The notes under the pieces are model-generated. The model saw only the letters and a program-made list of their open reading frames with translations, made no database searches and was not told the DNA's origin. The translations under genes and the position numbers were made by a program. Shown one piece after another: positions 9,301 through 17,350 of a DNA stretch of 64,000 bases (position 1 is its first letter; each line of letters opens with the position of its first letter). The stretch spans positions 930,001 to 994,000 of the forward strand of contig NZ_CP048106.1 of assembly GCF_010092985.1 (NCBI RefSeq). The letters run 5' to 3'. This DNA comes from Pontibacter pudoricolor (lineage in GTDB: Bacteria; Bacteroidota; Bacteroidia; Cytophagales; Hymenobacteraceae).

Positions 9301-10898
9301 AACAGGTAGTAACTGTGGTAGATGAGACAGCTCCGGTTGTAGCGGCGGCTGCAAACCAGGCAGTTGGTACAGACGATGGACGTTGCACTGCAACTATAAC
9401 TATACCAGATGCCAATGTAACTGACAACTGCTCAGTGAAAGAAGTTAAATGGGCAATGACGGGAGCAACAACAACAAACGGGCAGGGCCAGGTAGGAGAG
9501 TACACCTTCAATCAGGGAGTTACTACCATCACGTATACTGCTACGGATAATGCCGGCAATTCTACAAACGATGTAATGACAGTAACCGTAACAGACGATG
9601 AAGCGCCGGTGCTTACCGTTCCTGCCAACATTATAGTATCTACGCAGCCGGATAAATGCGGAGCCGTTGTCAACTATAGCGTATCAGCATCTGATAATTG
9701 CTCAACTGTTACGCCGACAATGACTGGCGGTCTTGCTTCGGGAGCTACTTTCCCGGTTGGTACAACTACCGTGACCTATACTACCAAAGACAGCGCCGGC
9801 AATTCAGATACCGAGAGCTTTACAGTAACCGTAACGAATGATACGCCTTCTAATCTGGTAATTACCGGACCGGTTTCGCCTGTACAGCTGAATTCATCAG
9901 TAACTTTAAACGCTACATTTACGGATGAGAACATAAAAACGGCAGTTTGGGAATGGGGTGATGGCACCAAGTCGACACAAACTATCAGTGGTTCACCTAT
10001 AAGCGCCACACACACTTACACTGAAGCTGGTGTTTATTCTGTAGGATTGACCGTTACCGATCATTGTGGTGCATCAACTACAACAAGATTTGATTATGTT
10101 GTAATCTTTGATCCGAATGGTGGCTTCGTAACTGGTGGTGGCTGGATCGATTCACCTCCGGGTGCTTATGTTGCAAATCCGACACTTGTAGGTAAAGCAA
10201 ACTTTGGCTTCGTTGCTAAATACAAAAAAGGCTCAAACCAGGTTGATGGCAATACAGAGTTCCAGTTTAAGGCGGGCGATCTGAATTTCAAAAGCTCTGC
10301 ACATGATGCCATGTCGCTGGTAGTAGCCGGTTACAAAGCCATCTACAAAGGTGTTGGCAGTATTAACGGGAATGAGAATTACGCCTTTATGGTGTCGGTA
10401 GAAGATGGCAACTTAAAAGGAAGTCAGGAAGCCGACAGGTTCAGAATTAAGATCTGGGATAGGAGAGATGGCGCTATAGTTTATGATAACAACGTGAGTT
10501 TGAGTGAGCAGGGCGACAATGCCGTGCCATCCACAACGATCAGCGGTGGCTCTATTGTGATCCACGAAGTGAAGTCTAATGCTCCGGTAGCAACCAAAAC
10601 TAGCAAGCTAAGCACTACCACTACTGCAACATCAGAAACAAGCCAGCTTTACAACTATCCGAACACATTCACAGACAGAACAACGATCGCTTTCAGCCTT
10701 GATAAAGAAGAAAGTTACTCGCTGGAAGTGTATGATATGCGCGGTTCGCTGATACGCAAAGTAGACATGGGCGTAGCCAAAGCCGGCAAGCTGTATGAGT
10801 ATGAGTTTGATGGCAAAAACCTGTCGAAAGGCATTTACATTGCCCGCCTGCTCACACCATCCGGAATGAAGTCGGTTAAAATGTTGCTGACCAAATAG
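6387..10898 (+). CDS. Giant secreted HYR/PKD repeat protein with type IX secretion domain
   Basis: A 1503-residue surface or secreted protein. Residues 1-33 are a signal peptide. Next come a His-rich segment (HDHHHGYH, ~75), about two Ig-like repeats with Asn-Cys-Asn-Gly-Thr-Ser motifs (~214-358) and an Ig domain. From ~436 to ~1150 there is a tandem array of HYR domains, each with a DNC motif and ending in TVTV/VIVKD. A PKD domain (WEWGDGT) spans ~1155-1242, followed by a GGFVTGGGWIDSPPG domain seen at the end of many HYR proteins. A T9SS type A domain occupies ~1420-1503 (MRGSLIRKV ... GIYIARL). No catalytic domain is evident; adhesion or matrix function is inference. Repeat units are similar at DNA level. 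Confidence 0.9.
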   Translation: MYVKNLLKQSSKWRVLYLITLISTLTFFGVNAFNNYQPTVSSDKDDYVPGEVAIITGYGWTQDSLVDVHFEETPDHDHHHGYHDTKVNPDGSWTIQYPIEDRHLGVMFTVVVEGKQTGAKATTIFYDANVRFTATGLSGTPEVVATYTITGGSSGTKKFNYPGFSPSPNIAVNNNQTITASFNDIEINGVTYSAPAISYTSPNSGNTVVTLTAAYAPTCSTPPTPVVTVVNHCNGTSTLSTTASGTLHWSTGETTSSITVSTAGTYTVTTTVTGGCKSAPGSGTAAPKTAPSAPVVTVVDNCNGTSTLSTDAAGTLLWSTGESASSITVTEAGTYTVTTTVNGCTSAAGSGTANPKTTPAKPTIAAQSGTSACPGSTVTLTSSATTGNQWYRNGVLLSGATNQSFTASESGSYTVIVTANGCSSTASESLAVTIEDVTAPAKPTIAAATGECSVTVTAPTTTDNCAGTVTGTTSDPLSYSTQGTYTITWNFSDGNGNSTTATQQVIVKDETAPVLTAGTNQNVNLGENCSVIIPDVRGTATDNCQGITITQSPAAGTVETATHNQTITVTVTARDAAGNEDVAQVILTAKDVTNPTIAAPADVVVAANASCNAAGVVLGTADASDNCAGVTVTNDAPESYPLGTTTVTWTATDAAGLKATATQTVTVEDRTAPVAPTIAAATGECSVTITTAPTAEDNCKGTVTGTTSDPLTYTKQGEYSITWSFDDGNGNVSTATQNVIVKDVTAPVTPTIADATGECSVTVTAPTTTDNCAGTVTGTTTDPTTYNEQGTFTITWTFSDGNGNSTTATQKVIVKDVTAPVIAATEPVAADADAGQCGATISITVPEVTDNCGARPANGTRSDNLALDAQYPVGTTTITWNATDVNGNAATAVTQTVTVTDTQAPTITAPSNVKIAANAQCQATDVALGTPTTADNCKVESVTNNAPASYPLGDTEVIWTVTDAAGLTATTKQVVTVVDETAPVVAAAANQAVGTDDGRCTATITIPDANVTDNCSVKEVKWAMTGATTTNGQGQVGEYTFNQGVTTITYTATDNAGNSTNDVMTVTVTDDEAPVLTVPANIIVSTQPDKCGAVVNYSVSASDNCSTVTPTMTGGLASGATFPVGTTTVTYTTKDSAGNSDTESFTVTVTNDTPSNLVITGPVSPVQLNSSVTLNATFTDENIKTAVWEWGDGTKSTQTISGSPISATHTYTEAGVYSVGLTVTDHCGASTTTRFDYVVIFDPNGGFVTGGGWIDSPPGAYVANPTLVGKANFGFVAKYKKGSNQVDGNTEFQFKAGDLNFKSSAHDAMSLVVAGYKAIYKGVGSINGNENYAFMVSVEDGNLKGSQEADRFRIKIWDRRDGAIVYDNNVSLSEQGDNAVPSTTISGGSIVIHEVKSNAPVATKTSKLSTTTTATSETSQLYNYPNTFTDRTTIAFSLDKEESYSLEVYDMRGSLIRKVDMGVAKAGKLYEYEFDGKNLSKGIYIARLLTPSGMKSVKMLLTK

Positions 10899-10923
10899 AG
10901 TTATTATAGGATTTTTAAAGTAT

Positions 10924-10956
10924 CAGGTGCCGGTTCCGGATAGGGGCCGGCACCTG
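10924..10956 (+). terminator. Hairpin after the HYR protein gene, possible terminator
   Basis: A perfect 10-bp stem CAGGTGCCGG / CCGGCACCTG with a 13-base loop lies 26 bases after the stop. There is no clear U run, so it is only a tentative terminator. Confidence 0.45.
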
Positions 10957-11029
10957 TTGCTTATAACTATTGGCAGGAAAGATTTCTAAAACTTTTTACA
11001 CAAACTATAGTTTACATCTAAATCCTGCT

Positions 11030-11037
11030 TACTTTTG
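11030..11037 (+). promoter_or_regulatory. -7 promoter box (TACTTTTG) of the hisGDCB operon
   Basis: Exact TAnnTTTG match 9 bases before the leader-peptide ATG. A weak -33-like TTTA lies about 16 bases upstream, next to an AACTATAGTTT palindrome. The transcript would start only a few bases before the leader ATG. Confidence 0.55.
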
Positions 11038-11046
11038 CAGTACACA

Positions 11047-11145
11047 ATGCGCAACACTACGTTTCATAGCATCCTTTCTGCACCGGCACTTTCTGTTGCC
11101 TGCGGTACTGCAGCGCACGTACATCATTTCCATCATTCCTCGTAA
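11047..11145 (+). CDS. hisL: His-rich leader peptide of the hisGDCB operon
   Basis: A 32-codon ORF starting ATGCGCAACACTACG and ending TCG-TAA. Near its end it reads His-Val-His-His-Phe-His-His, five His codons in seven, with another His at position 7. It lies directly after a promoter box and about 100 bases before hisG. A histidine-coding run upstream of a his operon is the hallmark of transcription attenuation: ribosome stalling when charged tRNA-His is scarce changes RNA folding. The stop codon sits in the GTAA loop of a perfect 7-bp hairpin (11135-11152). Confidence 0.8.
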   Translation: MRNTTFHSILSAPALSVACGTAAHVHHFHHSS

Positions 11146-11216
11146 GAGGAATCCAATAGACATATAGCCCCCTTGGGTGTATACCCATTTATACGTTGCC
11201 GGATGCAAGGTATAAA
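11135..11216 (+). promoter_or_regulatory. Candidate his attenuator structures between leader peptide and hisG
   Basis: Three successive hairpins: 11135-11152 (7 bp, GTAA tetraloop holding the leader stop codon); 11174-11187 (TGGGT/ACCCA); 11188-11216 (TTTATAC/GTATAAA outer stem, TTGC/GCAA inner stem). TATACC at 11180-11185 could instead pair with GGTATA at 11209-11214, so alternative folds exist. There is no U run, unlike the trp leader and the second his leader, so the read-out (termination or translation) is uncertain. Confidence 0.5.
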
Positions 11217-11247
11217 CGCGCTATTTTATACTTTCCAATTTAAACTT

Positions 11248-12099
11248 ATGCTACGTATAGCCATACAAAAGTCAGGCAGACTCAGTGATGATTCCCTTAA
11301 TCTTATTCGTGAGTGCGGAATTTCCTTCATTAATAGCAGCCTGAAACTCAAAACAGAATCAACTAATTTTCCGCTGGAGATACTCTTTCTTCGCGACGAT
11401 GACATACCCGGTTATGTAGCCGACGGCGTGGCTGATATTGGTATAGTTGGCCAGAACGTTCTGGTTGAAGAAGGCATGCAGCACCTGTCCGTAGAAGAGC
11501 TTGGTTTCTCTAAATGCCGCCTGTCTCTGGCCGTTCCTAAAGCCGATAACTATAGTTCAATTGAAGACCTGAATGGCAAGAACATCGCTACATCATACCC
11601 GAATTTGCTGCAGTCTTACCTTTCAGAGCGTGGGGTGCAGGCTAACATTCATACCATAAGCGGCTCGGTGGAGATTGCGCCAAGCATAGGACTGGCTGAT
11701 GCCATCTGTGATATAGTGAGCTCGGGCAGTACACTCATCAGCAATGGCCTGAAGGAAGTAGAACGCGTGTTTAAGTCGCAGGCGGTACTGATAGCCAACA
11801 AAGCGCTAAGCGAAGAAAAACGGGAGATACTCGAGAAGCTGTTGTTCCGGATTAATGCTGTACAGCGTGCCCAGCGCGCCAAGTACATTCTGCTGAATGC
11901 TCCTAACGATAAGGTAGCAGAGATATCAAAGTTACTTCCGGGCGTAAAATCGCCGACTGTACTGCCTTTGTTAGAAGAGGGCTGGAGCTCGCTACACTCT
12001 GTGGTAAATGAAGACGATTTCTGGGAGATTATCGAAAAGCTGAAAGCTGCCGGCGCGCAGGGTATCCTGGTTGTTCCAATCGAAAAAATGATCATCTGA
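11248..12099 (+). CDS. hisG: ATP phosphoribosyltransferase, long form
   Basis: First step of histidine synthesis: ATP + PRPP to phosphoribosyl-ATP, cytosolic. The ATG at 11248 begins MLRIAIQKSGRL, the conserved N-terminus; an in-frame upstream ATG at 11173 would add 25 unconserved residues inside the attenuator region, so I reject it. At 283 residues it is the long form with a C-terminal ACT-like regulatory domain (LEEGWSSLHSVVNEDDFW to the end), which is normally feedback-inhibited by histidine and needs no HisZ. PRPP motif region: ADAICDIVSSGSTL. It overlaps hisD by 1 base (TGATG). Confidence 0.95.
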   Translation: MLRIAIQKSGRLSDDSLNLIRECGISFINSSLKLKTESTNFPLEILFLRDDDIPGYVADGVADIGIVGQNVLVEEGMQHLSVEELGFSKCRLSLAVPKADNYSSIEDLNGKNIATSYPNLLQSYLSERGVQANIHTISGSVEIAPSIGLADAICDIVSSGSTLISNGLKEVERVFKSQAVLIANKALSEEKREILEKLLFRINAVQRAQRAKYILLNAPNDKVAEISKLLPGVKSPTVLPLLEEGWSSLHSVVNEDDFWEIIEKLKAAGAQGILVVPIEKMII

Positions 12100-13379
12100 T
12101 GAAAAAGATCTTATTTCCTGAAACTATAGTCTGGCCGGAACTGGTAAAGCGCCCTGTAAAGGACCTGCAGGAACTGGAGCCAACTATACGCCAGATATTT
12201 CAGCTGGTGCAGGCGCAGGGCGATGAGGCCTTGTATCAACTGGCTGAGAAATATGATGGCAACCGACCTTCGCAACTATTGGCAACTCCGGAAGAACTGG
12301 CAACTGCTGAAAGCGAGATAAGTGCGGAGTTGAAAGAAGCCATTTTGCAGGCATACAGTAACATACAGCTTTTCCATTTGCAGCAGGCCGAGCAGATGCC
12401 GGTTGTAGAGACCATGCCCGGTGTGCGCTGCTGGCGCAAAAGTGTGGCAATCGAGAAGGTCGGCTTATACATTCCGGGTGGTACTGCGCCCCTGTTTTCT
12501 ACCCTGCTGATGCTGGGAATCCCGGCAAAACTGGCTGGCTGCAGGCAAATCATTCTCTGTACGCCGCCATCCAAAGACGGCAGCATTCACCCTGCAATCC
12601 GGTACACGGCCTCTTTGCTGGGCATCCGAACTATAGTCAAAGCAGGCGGAGCTCAGGCGGTGGCAGCTATGGCTTTTGGGACCGAAAGTGTTCCGGCAGT
12701 AAGTAAAATATTCGGGCCCGGAAACCAGTACGTAACCATGGCCAAGCAGCTTGTAACGCAACTGGGCGTAGCCATTGACATGCCGGCGGGTCCGTCGGAA
12801 GTTTTGATAATGGCTGATGAAACCGCTGACCCAGCTTTTGTAGCGGCTGACTTGCTTTCGCAGGCTGAACACGGTCCGGATTCTCAGGTAGTATTACTGA
12901 GCACATCCGAAACTATAGTTGACCAGGTAATAGCTGAAATAGAGAGGCAACTGCAGGAACTGCCACGCGAAGCAGTAGCAGCACAGGCGCTGGAAAACAG
13001 CCTGGCTATCGTTTTAGAAGATGCGCAGCAAATGCTGGACTTCTCGAACCTGTATGCACCAGAGCACCTTATACTCGCTATCGAGAACTTGGAAACTATA
13101 GCAGCTGGTGTAGTAAATGCGGGCTCTGTTTTCCTGGGCAACTACACACCCGAAGCCGCAGGCGATTATGCTTCCGGTACCAACCATACCTTGCCAACCA
13201 ATGGCTATGCCCGCGCCTATAGCGGCGTGTCGCTGGATAGTTTTGTGAAGAAGATCACGTTCCAACAGATCAGTCCGGCAGGCTTGCAGCAGATTGGCAA
13301 AACCATAGAAGTGATGGCCGAGGCCGAAGGCTTGCAGGCACACAAAAATGCAGTAACTATAAGATTAAAGAAACTATAA
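12099..13379 (+). CDS. hisD: Histidinol dehydrogenase
   Basis: Last two steps of the pathway: NAD-dependent oxidation of L-histidinol to histidine. The 426 residues are full length. Family signatures are visible: YIPGGTAPLFSTLLMLGIPA, the FGPGNQYV segment, DMPAGPSEVLI, QAEHGPDSQVVLL with the catalytic Glu-His pair, and NHTLPTNGYAR near the C-terminus. It follows hisG with a 1-base overlap and abuts hisC directly, so translation is probably coupled. The gene carries many in-frame copies of the AACTATAG palindrome, for example GAAACTATAGTT coding Glu-Thr-Ile-Val. Confidence 0.97.
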   Translation: MKKILFPETIVWPELVKRPVKDLQELEPTIRQIFQLVQAQGDEALYQLAEKYDGNRPSQLLATPEELATAESEISAELKEAILQAYSNIQLFHLQQAEQMPVVETMPGVRCWRKSVAIEKVGLYIPGGTAPLFSTLLMLGIPAKLAGCRQIILCTPPSKDGSIHPAIRYTASLLGIRTIVKAGGAQAVAAMAFGTESVPAVSKIFGPGNQYVTMAKQLVTQLGVAIDMPAGPSEVLIMADETADPAFVAADLLSQAEHGPDSQVVLLSTSETIVDQVIAEIERQLQELPREAVAAQALENSLAIVLEDAQQMLDFSNLYAPEHLILAIENLETIAAGVVNAGSVFLGNYTPEAAGDYASGTNHTLPTNGYARAYSGVSLDSFVKKITFQQISPAGLQQIGKTIEVMAEAEGLQAHKNAVTIRLKKL

Positions 13380-14429
13380 ATGTTTGATCTGGAAACTATA
13401 GTTCGCCCGAATGTATGGAACATGAAAGCCTATGCATCGGCGCGCGACGAATTTAAAGGCACTGCCAGCGTGTACCTGGATGCCAACGAAAATAACCTGG
13501 GCAGCCTGGCCGGCGACAACTATAACCGCTACCCTGACCCGCACCAGAAAGCCCTGAAAAGTAAGATCGCAACTATAAAAGGTGTGCAGCCTTCGCAGAT
13601 ATTTTTGGGCAACGGCTCCGACGAAGCAATTGACCTGTTGTTCCGTATGGTTTGCCGTCCGGGGCAGGACCGCATGCTACATTTGCCGCCGACCTATGGC
13701 ATGTATGAGGTATCTGCTAACCTGAACGATGTACAGTTGGATGCCGTGCAGCTAACTCCAGACTTCCAACTGCCGGTTGTGGAAGTGTTGAGAAACGTGA
13801 AGAATACAACTAAGATCATCTTCATCTGCTCACCTAACAACCCGACAGGCAACAGCATCAATCCGGAAAGCATAGAGGCTATTCTGGATAATTTTGACGG
13901 TTTGGTAGTGGTGGATGAAGCTTATATTGATTTCTCAGAAGAGCCAAGCTGGACCACGCGTTTAGCTGATTATCCGAACCTGGTGGTGATGCAGACTTTC
14001 TCTAAAGCCTGGGGAATGGCCGGTCTGCGCCTCGGGATGGCATTTGCCTCAGAAGAGATCATCGCCTTGCTCGACAAAATAAAGCCGCCCTACAACATAA
14101 ACGAGGCTACGCAGGAATTGGCGCTAAAAGCTCTGGAGCTAGATGAACAGCTGAAGTACATGGTGGAGGAAATTGTGCAGGAGCGGCAGATGCTGGAAGC
14201 GGCTTTACCAACTCTGGCTATAGTTGAGAAAGTCTATCCATCGGATGCCAACTTTTTACTGGTTAAGGTGAAGGATGCCAACAAACTTTATAGTTACCTG
14301 CTGGATAAAGGAATTGTAACCCGAAACCGCTCCAATGTGCCGGGTTGTGAGAATTGCCTGCGCATTTCCATTGGTACCACCGAAGAAAACCAGCAACTAT
14401 ACCAGGCGATTGCAGCGTTTAAAATTTAG
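13380..14429 (+). CDS. hisC: Histidinol-phosphate aminotransferase
   Basis: PLP enzyme converting imidazole-acetol phosphate to histidinol phosphate, fold type I. The 349 residues are typical. Seen are DANENNLG near the N-terminus, NPTGN (substrate and PLP contacts), VVDEAYIDF and QTFSKAWGMAGLRLG with the PLP lysine. The ATG follows the hisD TAA immediately. A 95-bp gap to hisB holds the GACAAAAGAC-type phrase repeat. Confidence 0.96.
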   Translation: MFDLETIVRPNVWNMKAYASARDEFKGTASVYLDANENNLGSLAGDNYNRYPDPHQKALKSKIATIKGVQPSQIFLGNGSDEAIDLLFRMVCRPGQDRMLHLPPTYGMYEVSANLNDVQLDAVQLTPDFQLPVVEVLRNVKNTTKIIFICSPNNPTGNSINPESIEAILDNFDGLVVVDEAYIDFSEEPSWTTRLADYPNLVVMQTFSKAWGMAGLRLGMAFASEEIIALLDKIKPPYNINEATQELALKALELDEQLKYMVEEIVQERQMLEAALPTLAIVEKVYPSDANFLLVKVKDANKLYSYLLDKGIVTRNRSNVPGCENCLRISIGTTEENQQLYQAIAAFKI

Positions 14430-14524
14430 ACAAAAGACTGTTTGATAAAAGACAAAATACTAAAAACCACTCAATTTATCTCTTTTGTCACATAGTCCTT
14501 TGACACAATGTCTATTAAAAAGAA

Positions 14525-15619
14525 ATGAAAAAAGCATTATTTATAGACCGCGACGGCACCATATTAGTCGAGCCGAAAACGGATTTCCAGGTAGATTCCT
14601 TTGAGAAATTTGAGTTTATCCCGAAAGTGATCCGAAACCTGTATAAGATTTATACTGAGCTGGATTATGAGTTTGTGATGGTTACCAACCAGGATGGCCT
14701 TGGCACCGACTCTTATCGCGAACATACTTTCTGGCCTTACCAGAACAAGATGCTGGATATTTTGCGCAGCGAGGGTGTGGAGTTTGAAGACATTTTGATC
14801 GACCGCAGCTTTGAGCACGAAGACCTTGAAACCCGAAAGCCCGGCATCGGCATGATGAAAAACTACCTGTCTGGTGAGTATGACCTGGCAAATAGTTACG
14901 TGATTGGCGACCGCTTAACGGATGTGCAGCTGGCAAAGAACCTGAGCGCAAAAGCCATATTGCTGGCCGATTTTCAGAGCGAGGAAGCTGACCTGAACAC
15001 CAACGACTGGGACGAAATCTATCGTTTCCTGAAGCAACCGGCACGTAAGGCAACTATACACCGGCAGACTTCCGAAACCAATATTCTGATCGACCTGAAC
15101 CTGGATGGAACCGGGAAATCAGACATTTTGACCGGGCTTGGCTTTTTTGACCACATGCTGGAACAACTGGCCCGCCATGGCAACGTGGATCTAACTATAG
15201 CTGTGAAAGGCGATCTGCATATTGACGAACACCATACGATAGAAGATACAGGTCTTGCCCTTGGCGAAGCTTTTCTTGCTGCGCTAGGCGATAAAAAAGG
15301 CATCAGTCGTTATGGGTTTTTACTGCCGATGGATGATGTGCTGGCGCAGGTAGCGATAGATTTTGGTGGAAGGCCCTGGATTGTGTGGTATGCGGAATTT
15401 AAACGCGAAAAAGTAGGGGATATGCCAACCGAAATGTTCTTCCACTTCTTCAAGTCTTTCTCCGATGCGGCCAAGTGTAACTTAAACATCAAAGCTGAAG
15501 GACAGAACGAACACCACAAGATCGAGGCGATCTTTAAAGGTTTCGCCCGCGCCATCCGCATGGCCGTGCAGCGCGACCCGAATAACAATTCTCTTCCTAC
15601 TACAAAAGGTGTTTTATAG
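14525..15619 (+). CDS. hisB: Bifunctional histidinol-phosphatase / imidazoleglycerol-phosphate dehydratase
   Basis: Catalyses two pathway steps. The N-terminal HAD phosphatase (about 1-165) has FIDRDGTI with nucleophile Asp8 and Asp10, VTNQDG and RKPGIGM. The C-terminal dehydratase (about 175-364) has [10 protein letters not shown] and [10 protein letters not shown] metal ligands plus [13 protein letters not shown]. The fusion is the form found in enterics and many Bacteroidota; 364 residues is normal. It is the last gene of this his unit; hisH, A, F and IE lie 11 kb downstream behind a separate leader. No terminator hairpin is obvious between it and the trp promoter. Confidence 0.96.
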   Translation: MKKALFIDRDGTILVEPKTDFQVDSFEKFEFIPKVIRNLYKIYTELDYEFVMVTNQDGLGTDSYREHTFWPYQNKMLDILRSEGVEFEDILIDRSFEHEDLETRKPGIGMMKNYLSGEYDLANSYVIGDRLTDVQLAKNLSAKAILLADFQSEEADLNTNDWDEIYRFLKQPARKATIHRQTSETNILIDLNLDGTGKSDILTGLGFFDHMLEQLARHGNVDLTIAVKGDLHIDEHHTIEDTGLALGEAFLAALGDKKGISRYGFLLPMDDVLAQVAIDFGGRPWIVWYAEFKREKVGDMPTEMFFHFFKSFSDAAKCNLNIKAEGQNEHHKIEAIFKGFARAIRMAVQRDPNNNSLPTTKGVL

Positions 15620-15697
15620 GTGGTTGATTATAAGTGCGTTGTGTTTAAATATTGATGTATCCTTCAAACTATAGTCTAAAATAAAATTTAAGTATAG

Positions 15698-15728
15698 TTT
15701 GCTTTTGAAATATCAGGGCTTACATTTG
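15698..15728 (+). promoter_or_regulatory. trp operon promoter
   Basis: TACATTTG at 15721-15728 is an exact TAnnTTTG -7 element, with TTTG at 15698-15701 19 bases upstream as a plausible -33 box. Transcription would start roughly 30 bases before the leader-peptide ATG. Confidence 0.65.
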
Positions 15729-15766
15729 TGACATCGCAAGTTATAAAAGCGAACTATAAACAAGAC

Positions 15767-15853
15767 ATGATTCAGAATCTTCATCTTACAGCATGGTGGT
15801 GGCACGTTATGAAAAATATCGTGAACAGCCCTGCTATGTATAGGAAGAAGTAA
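15767..15853 (+). CDS. trpL: Trp leader peptide
   Basis: A 28-codon ORF with three consecutive TGG codons (15794-15802, Trp10-12) followed by a His, ending AAG-AAG-TAA. It lies between the trp promoter and a strong terminator ahead of trpE. Ribosomes stalled at the Trp codons would cover bases just upstream of GTGAACAG (15821-15828), the strand that competes for the terminator. Too short for standard gene callers. Confidence 0.9.
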   Translation: MIQNLHLTAWWWHVMKNIVNSPAMYRKK

Positions 15854-15917
15854 GATACTATAGCATACAACCAAAGGTACTAAAAGCCTGCTGTTCACTG
15901 GACAGCAGGCTTTTTTG
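15821..15917 (+). terminator. trp attenuator: terminator and competing antiterminator
   Basis: The terminator is a perfect 13-bp stem, AAAAGCCTGCTGT (15882-15894) with ACAGCAGGCTTTT (15902-15914), followed by more T. The antiterminator is GTGAACAG (15821-15828), perfectly complementary to CTGTTCAC (15891-15898), which overlaps the terminator's left arm and loop. The two folds are mutually exclusive, as in classical attenuation. Confidence 0.88.
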
Positions 15918-15942
15918 TTTTCTATTAGATTCTAAACCGACC

Positions 15943-17349
15943 ATGAACTATAAAATCACCACCAACTATAAGCGCCTTCTGGCTGATACGCTGACCCCGG
16001 TAAGTGTGTACCTGAAGCTGCGCGACCGATTCCCGAATAGTATTTTGCTGGAAAGCTCTGACTACCACGGCGCTGAAAACAGCTTTTCCTACATCTGCTG
16101 CAGCCCTATGGCAAGCATAAAAGCGGAGAATGAGGTACTGACAGAGGCCTTTCCGGATGGAACTATAAAACATACTCCGATCACAAAAGAAACGAATGTC
16201 CCGGCGCAGCTGGCAGCCTTTGCGCAAAGCTTTGAAGTGGTGTCGAATGCGTTCAACTTCATTAACAACGGGCTGTTCGGGTACATGAACTATGATGCGG
16301 TACGCTACTACGAAGACATTGAACTTACCCAGCGACCGGACCGCCAGCAACTACCGGACCTGTACTATGCTGTTTATCGCTACATTATCGCCATCAACCA
16401 CTTCACCAACGAGGCTTACATTTTCTCGCACAACTATAACCAGGATGATGACAATGGCATTGCGCAACTTGAGGCCCTGCTGAACAGCCGAAACATTCCG
16501 AGCTATAGTTTCAAAACCACTGCAGCAGAAGCCTATAACATCAGTAGCGAAGGATTTCTCAAAAATATTCAGAAGGCAAAGGAGCATTGCTTCCGTGGTG
16601 ATGTGTTTCAGCTGGTGTTGTCCCGCCGGTTTGAGCAGGCTTTCCAGGGAGATGAATTTAACGTGTACCGAGCGCTGCGCTCCATCAATCCATCGCCGTA
16701 CCTGTTTTACTTTGACTATGGCAGCTTTAAGATCTTTGGTTCGTCACCGGAAGCACAACTGGTTATTAAAGACGGCAAAGCCAGCATTTTCCCGATTGCA
16801 GGTACCTTCCGGAGAACAGGCGATGATGCCGCCGATGCTGCTCTAGCTGAAAAACTGTTAGCCGACCCGAAAGAGAATGCCGAGCATGTGATGCTGGTGG
16901 ACCTGGCCCGCAACGACCTGAGCCGCAACGGCCATAGTGTAGCAGTAGAAACCTTCCGGGAGATTCAGTATTACTCGCATGTCATTCACCTGGTTTCTAA
17001 AGTGTCAGGGCAACTGCACAGCCAGAAAGATTCGCTGCAAATGGTGGCCAGTACCTTTCCGGCCGGTACGCTTTCGGGCGCTCCAAAGCACAAAGCCATG
17101 CAGCTGATTGATAAATACGAAACCACGAACCGCGCTTTTTACGGTGGCTTCATCGGCTTTCTGGATTTCAACGGCAACTTCAACAGCGCCATCATGATCC
17201 GTTCCTTCCTGAGCAAAGACTATAAACTATACTACCAGGCAGGAGCCGGTATTGTGGCTGCTTCAGACCCGCAAAGCGAACTGCAGGAAGTAGACAATAA
17301 ACTGATGGCCTTACGAAAAGCCTTAACCTTAGCACAGGAGATCAACTAA
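15943..17349 (+). CDS. trpE: Anthranilate synthase component I
   Basis: Chorismate to anthranilate, committed step of tryptophan synthesis, working with the TrpG glutaminase. 468 residues. The N-terminal allosteric site motif LLESS (residues 35-39) suggests feedback inhibition by tryptophan. The chorismate-binding domain shows GDVFQLVLSRRF, PIAGTFRRTG, DLARNDLSR, STFPAGTLSGAPK and YQAGAGIV. The ATG lies 26 bases after the attenuator terminator. trpG follows after 1 base and is a separate gene, not fused. Confidence 0.97.
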   Translation: MNYKITTNYKRLLADTLTPVSVYLKLRDRFPNSILLESSDYHGAENSFSYICCSPMASIKAENEVLTEAFPDGTIKHTPITKETNVPAQLAAFAQSFEVVSNAFNFINNGLFGYMNYDAVRYYEDIELTQRPDRQQLPDLYYAVYRYIIAINHFTNEAYIFSHNYNQDDDNGIAQLEALLNSRNIPSYSFKTTAAEAYNISSEGFLKNIQKAKEHCFRGDVFQLVLSRRFEQAFQGDEFNVYRALRSINPSPYLFYFDYGSFKIFGSSPEAQLVIKDGKASIFPIAGTFRRTGDDAADAALAEKLLADPKENAEHVMLVDLARNDLSRNGHSVAVETFREIQYYSHVIHLVSKVSGQLHSQKDSLQMVASTFPAGTLSGAPKHKAMQLIDKYETTNRAFYGGFIGFLDFNGNFNSAIMIRSFLSKDYKLYYQAGAGIVAASDPQSELQEVDNKLMALRKALTLAQEIN

Positions 17350-17350
17350 T

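Noticed and set aside
10970..11167. 65-codon open frame overlapping the his promoter and leader
   Set aside because: Reads through the promoter box in a different frame from the leader peptide; no protein-like pattern.
11173..11247. Upstream in-frame ATG for hisG adding 25 residues
   Set aside because: The added residues are unconserved and would be encoded by the attenuator hairpins; MLRIAIQKSGRL at 11248 is the usual HisG start.
12465..12872. 135-codon minus-strand frame inside hisD
   Set aside because: Opposite a highly conserved enzyme gene; no recognisable motif.
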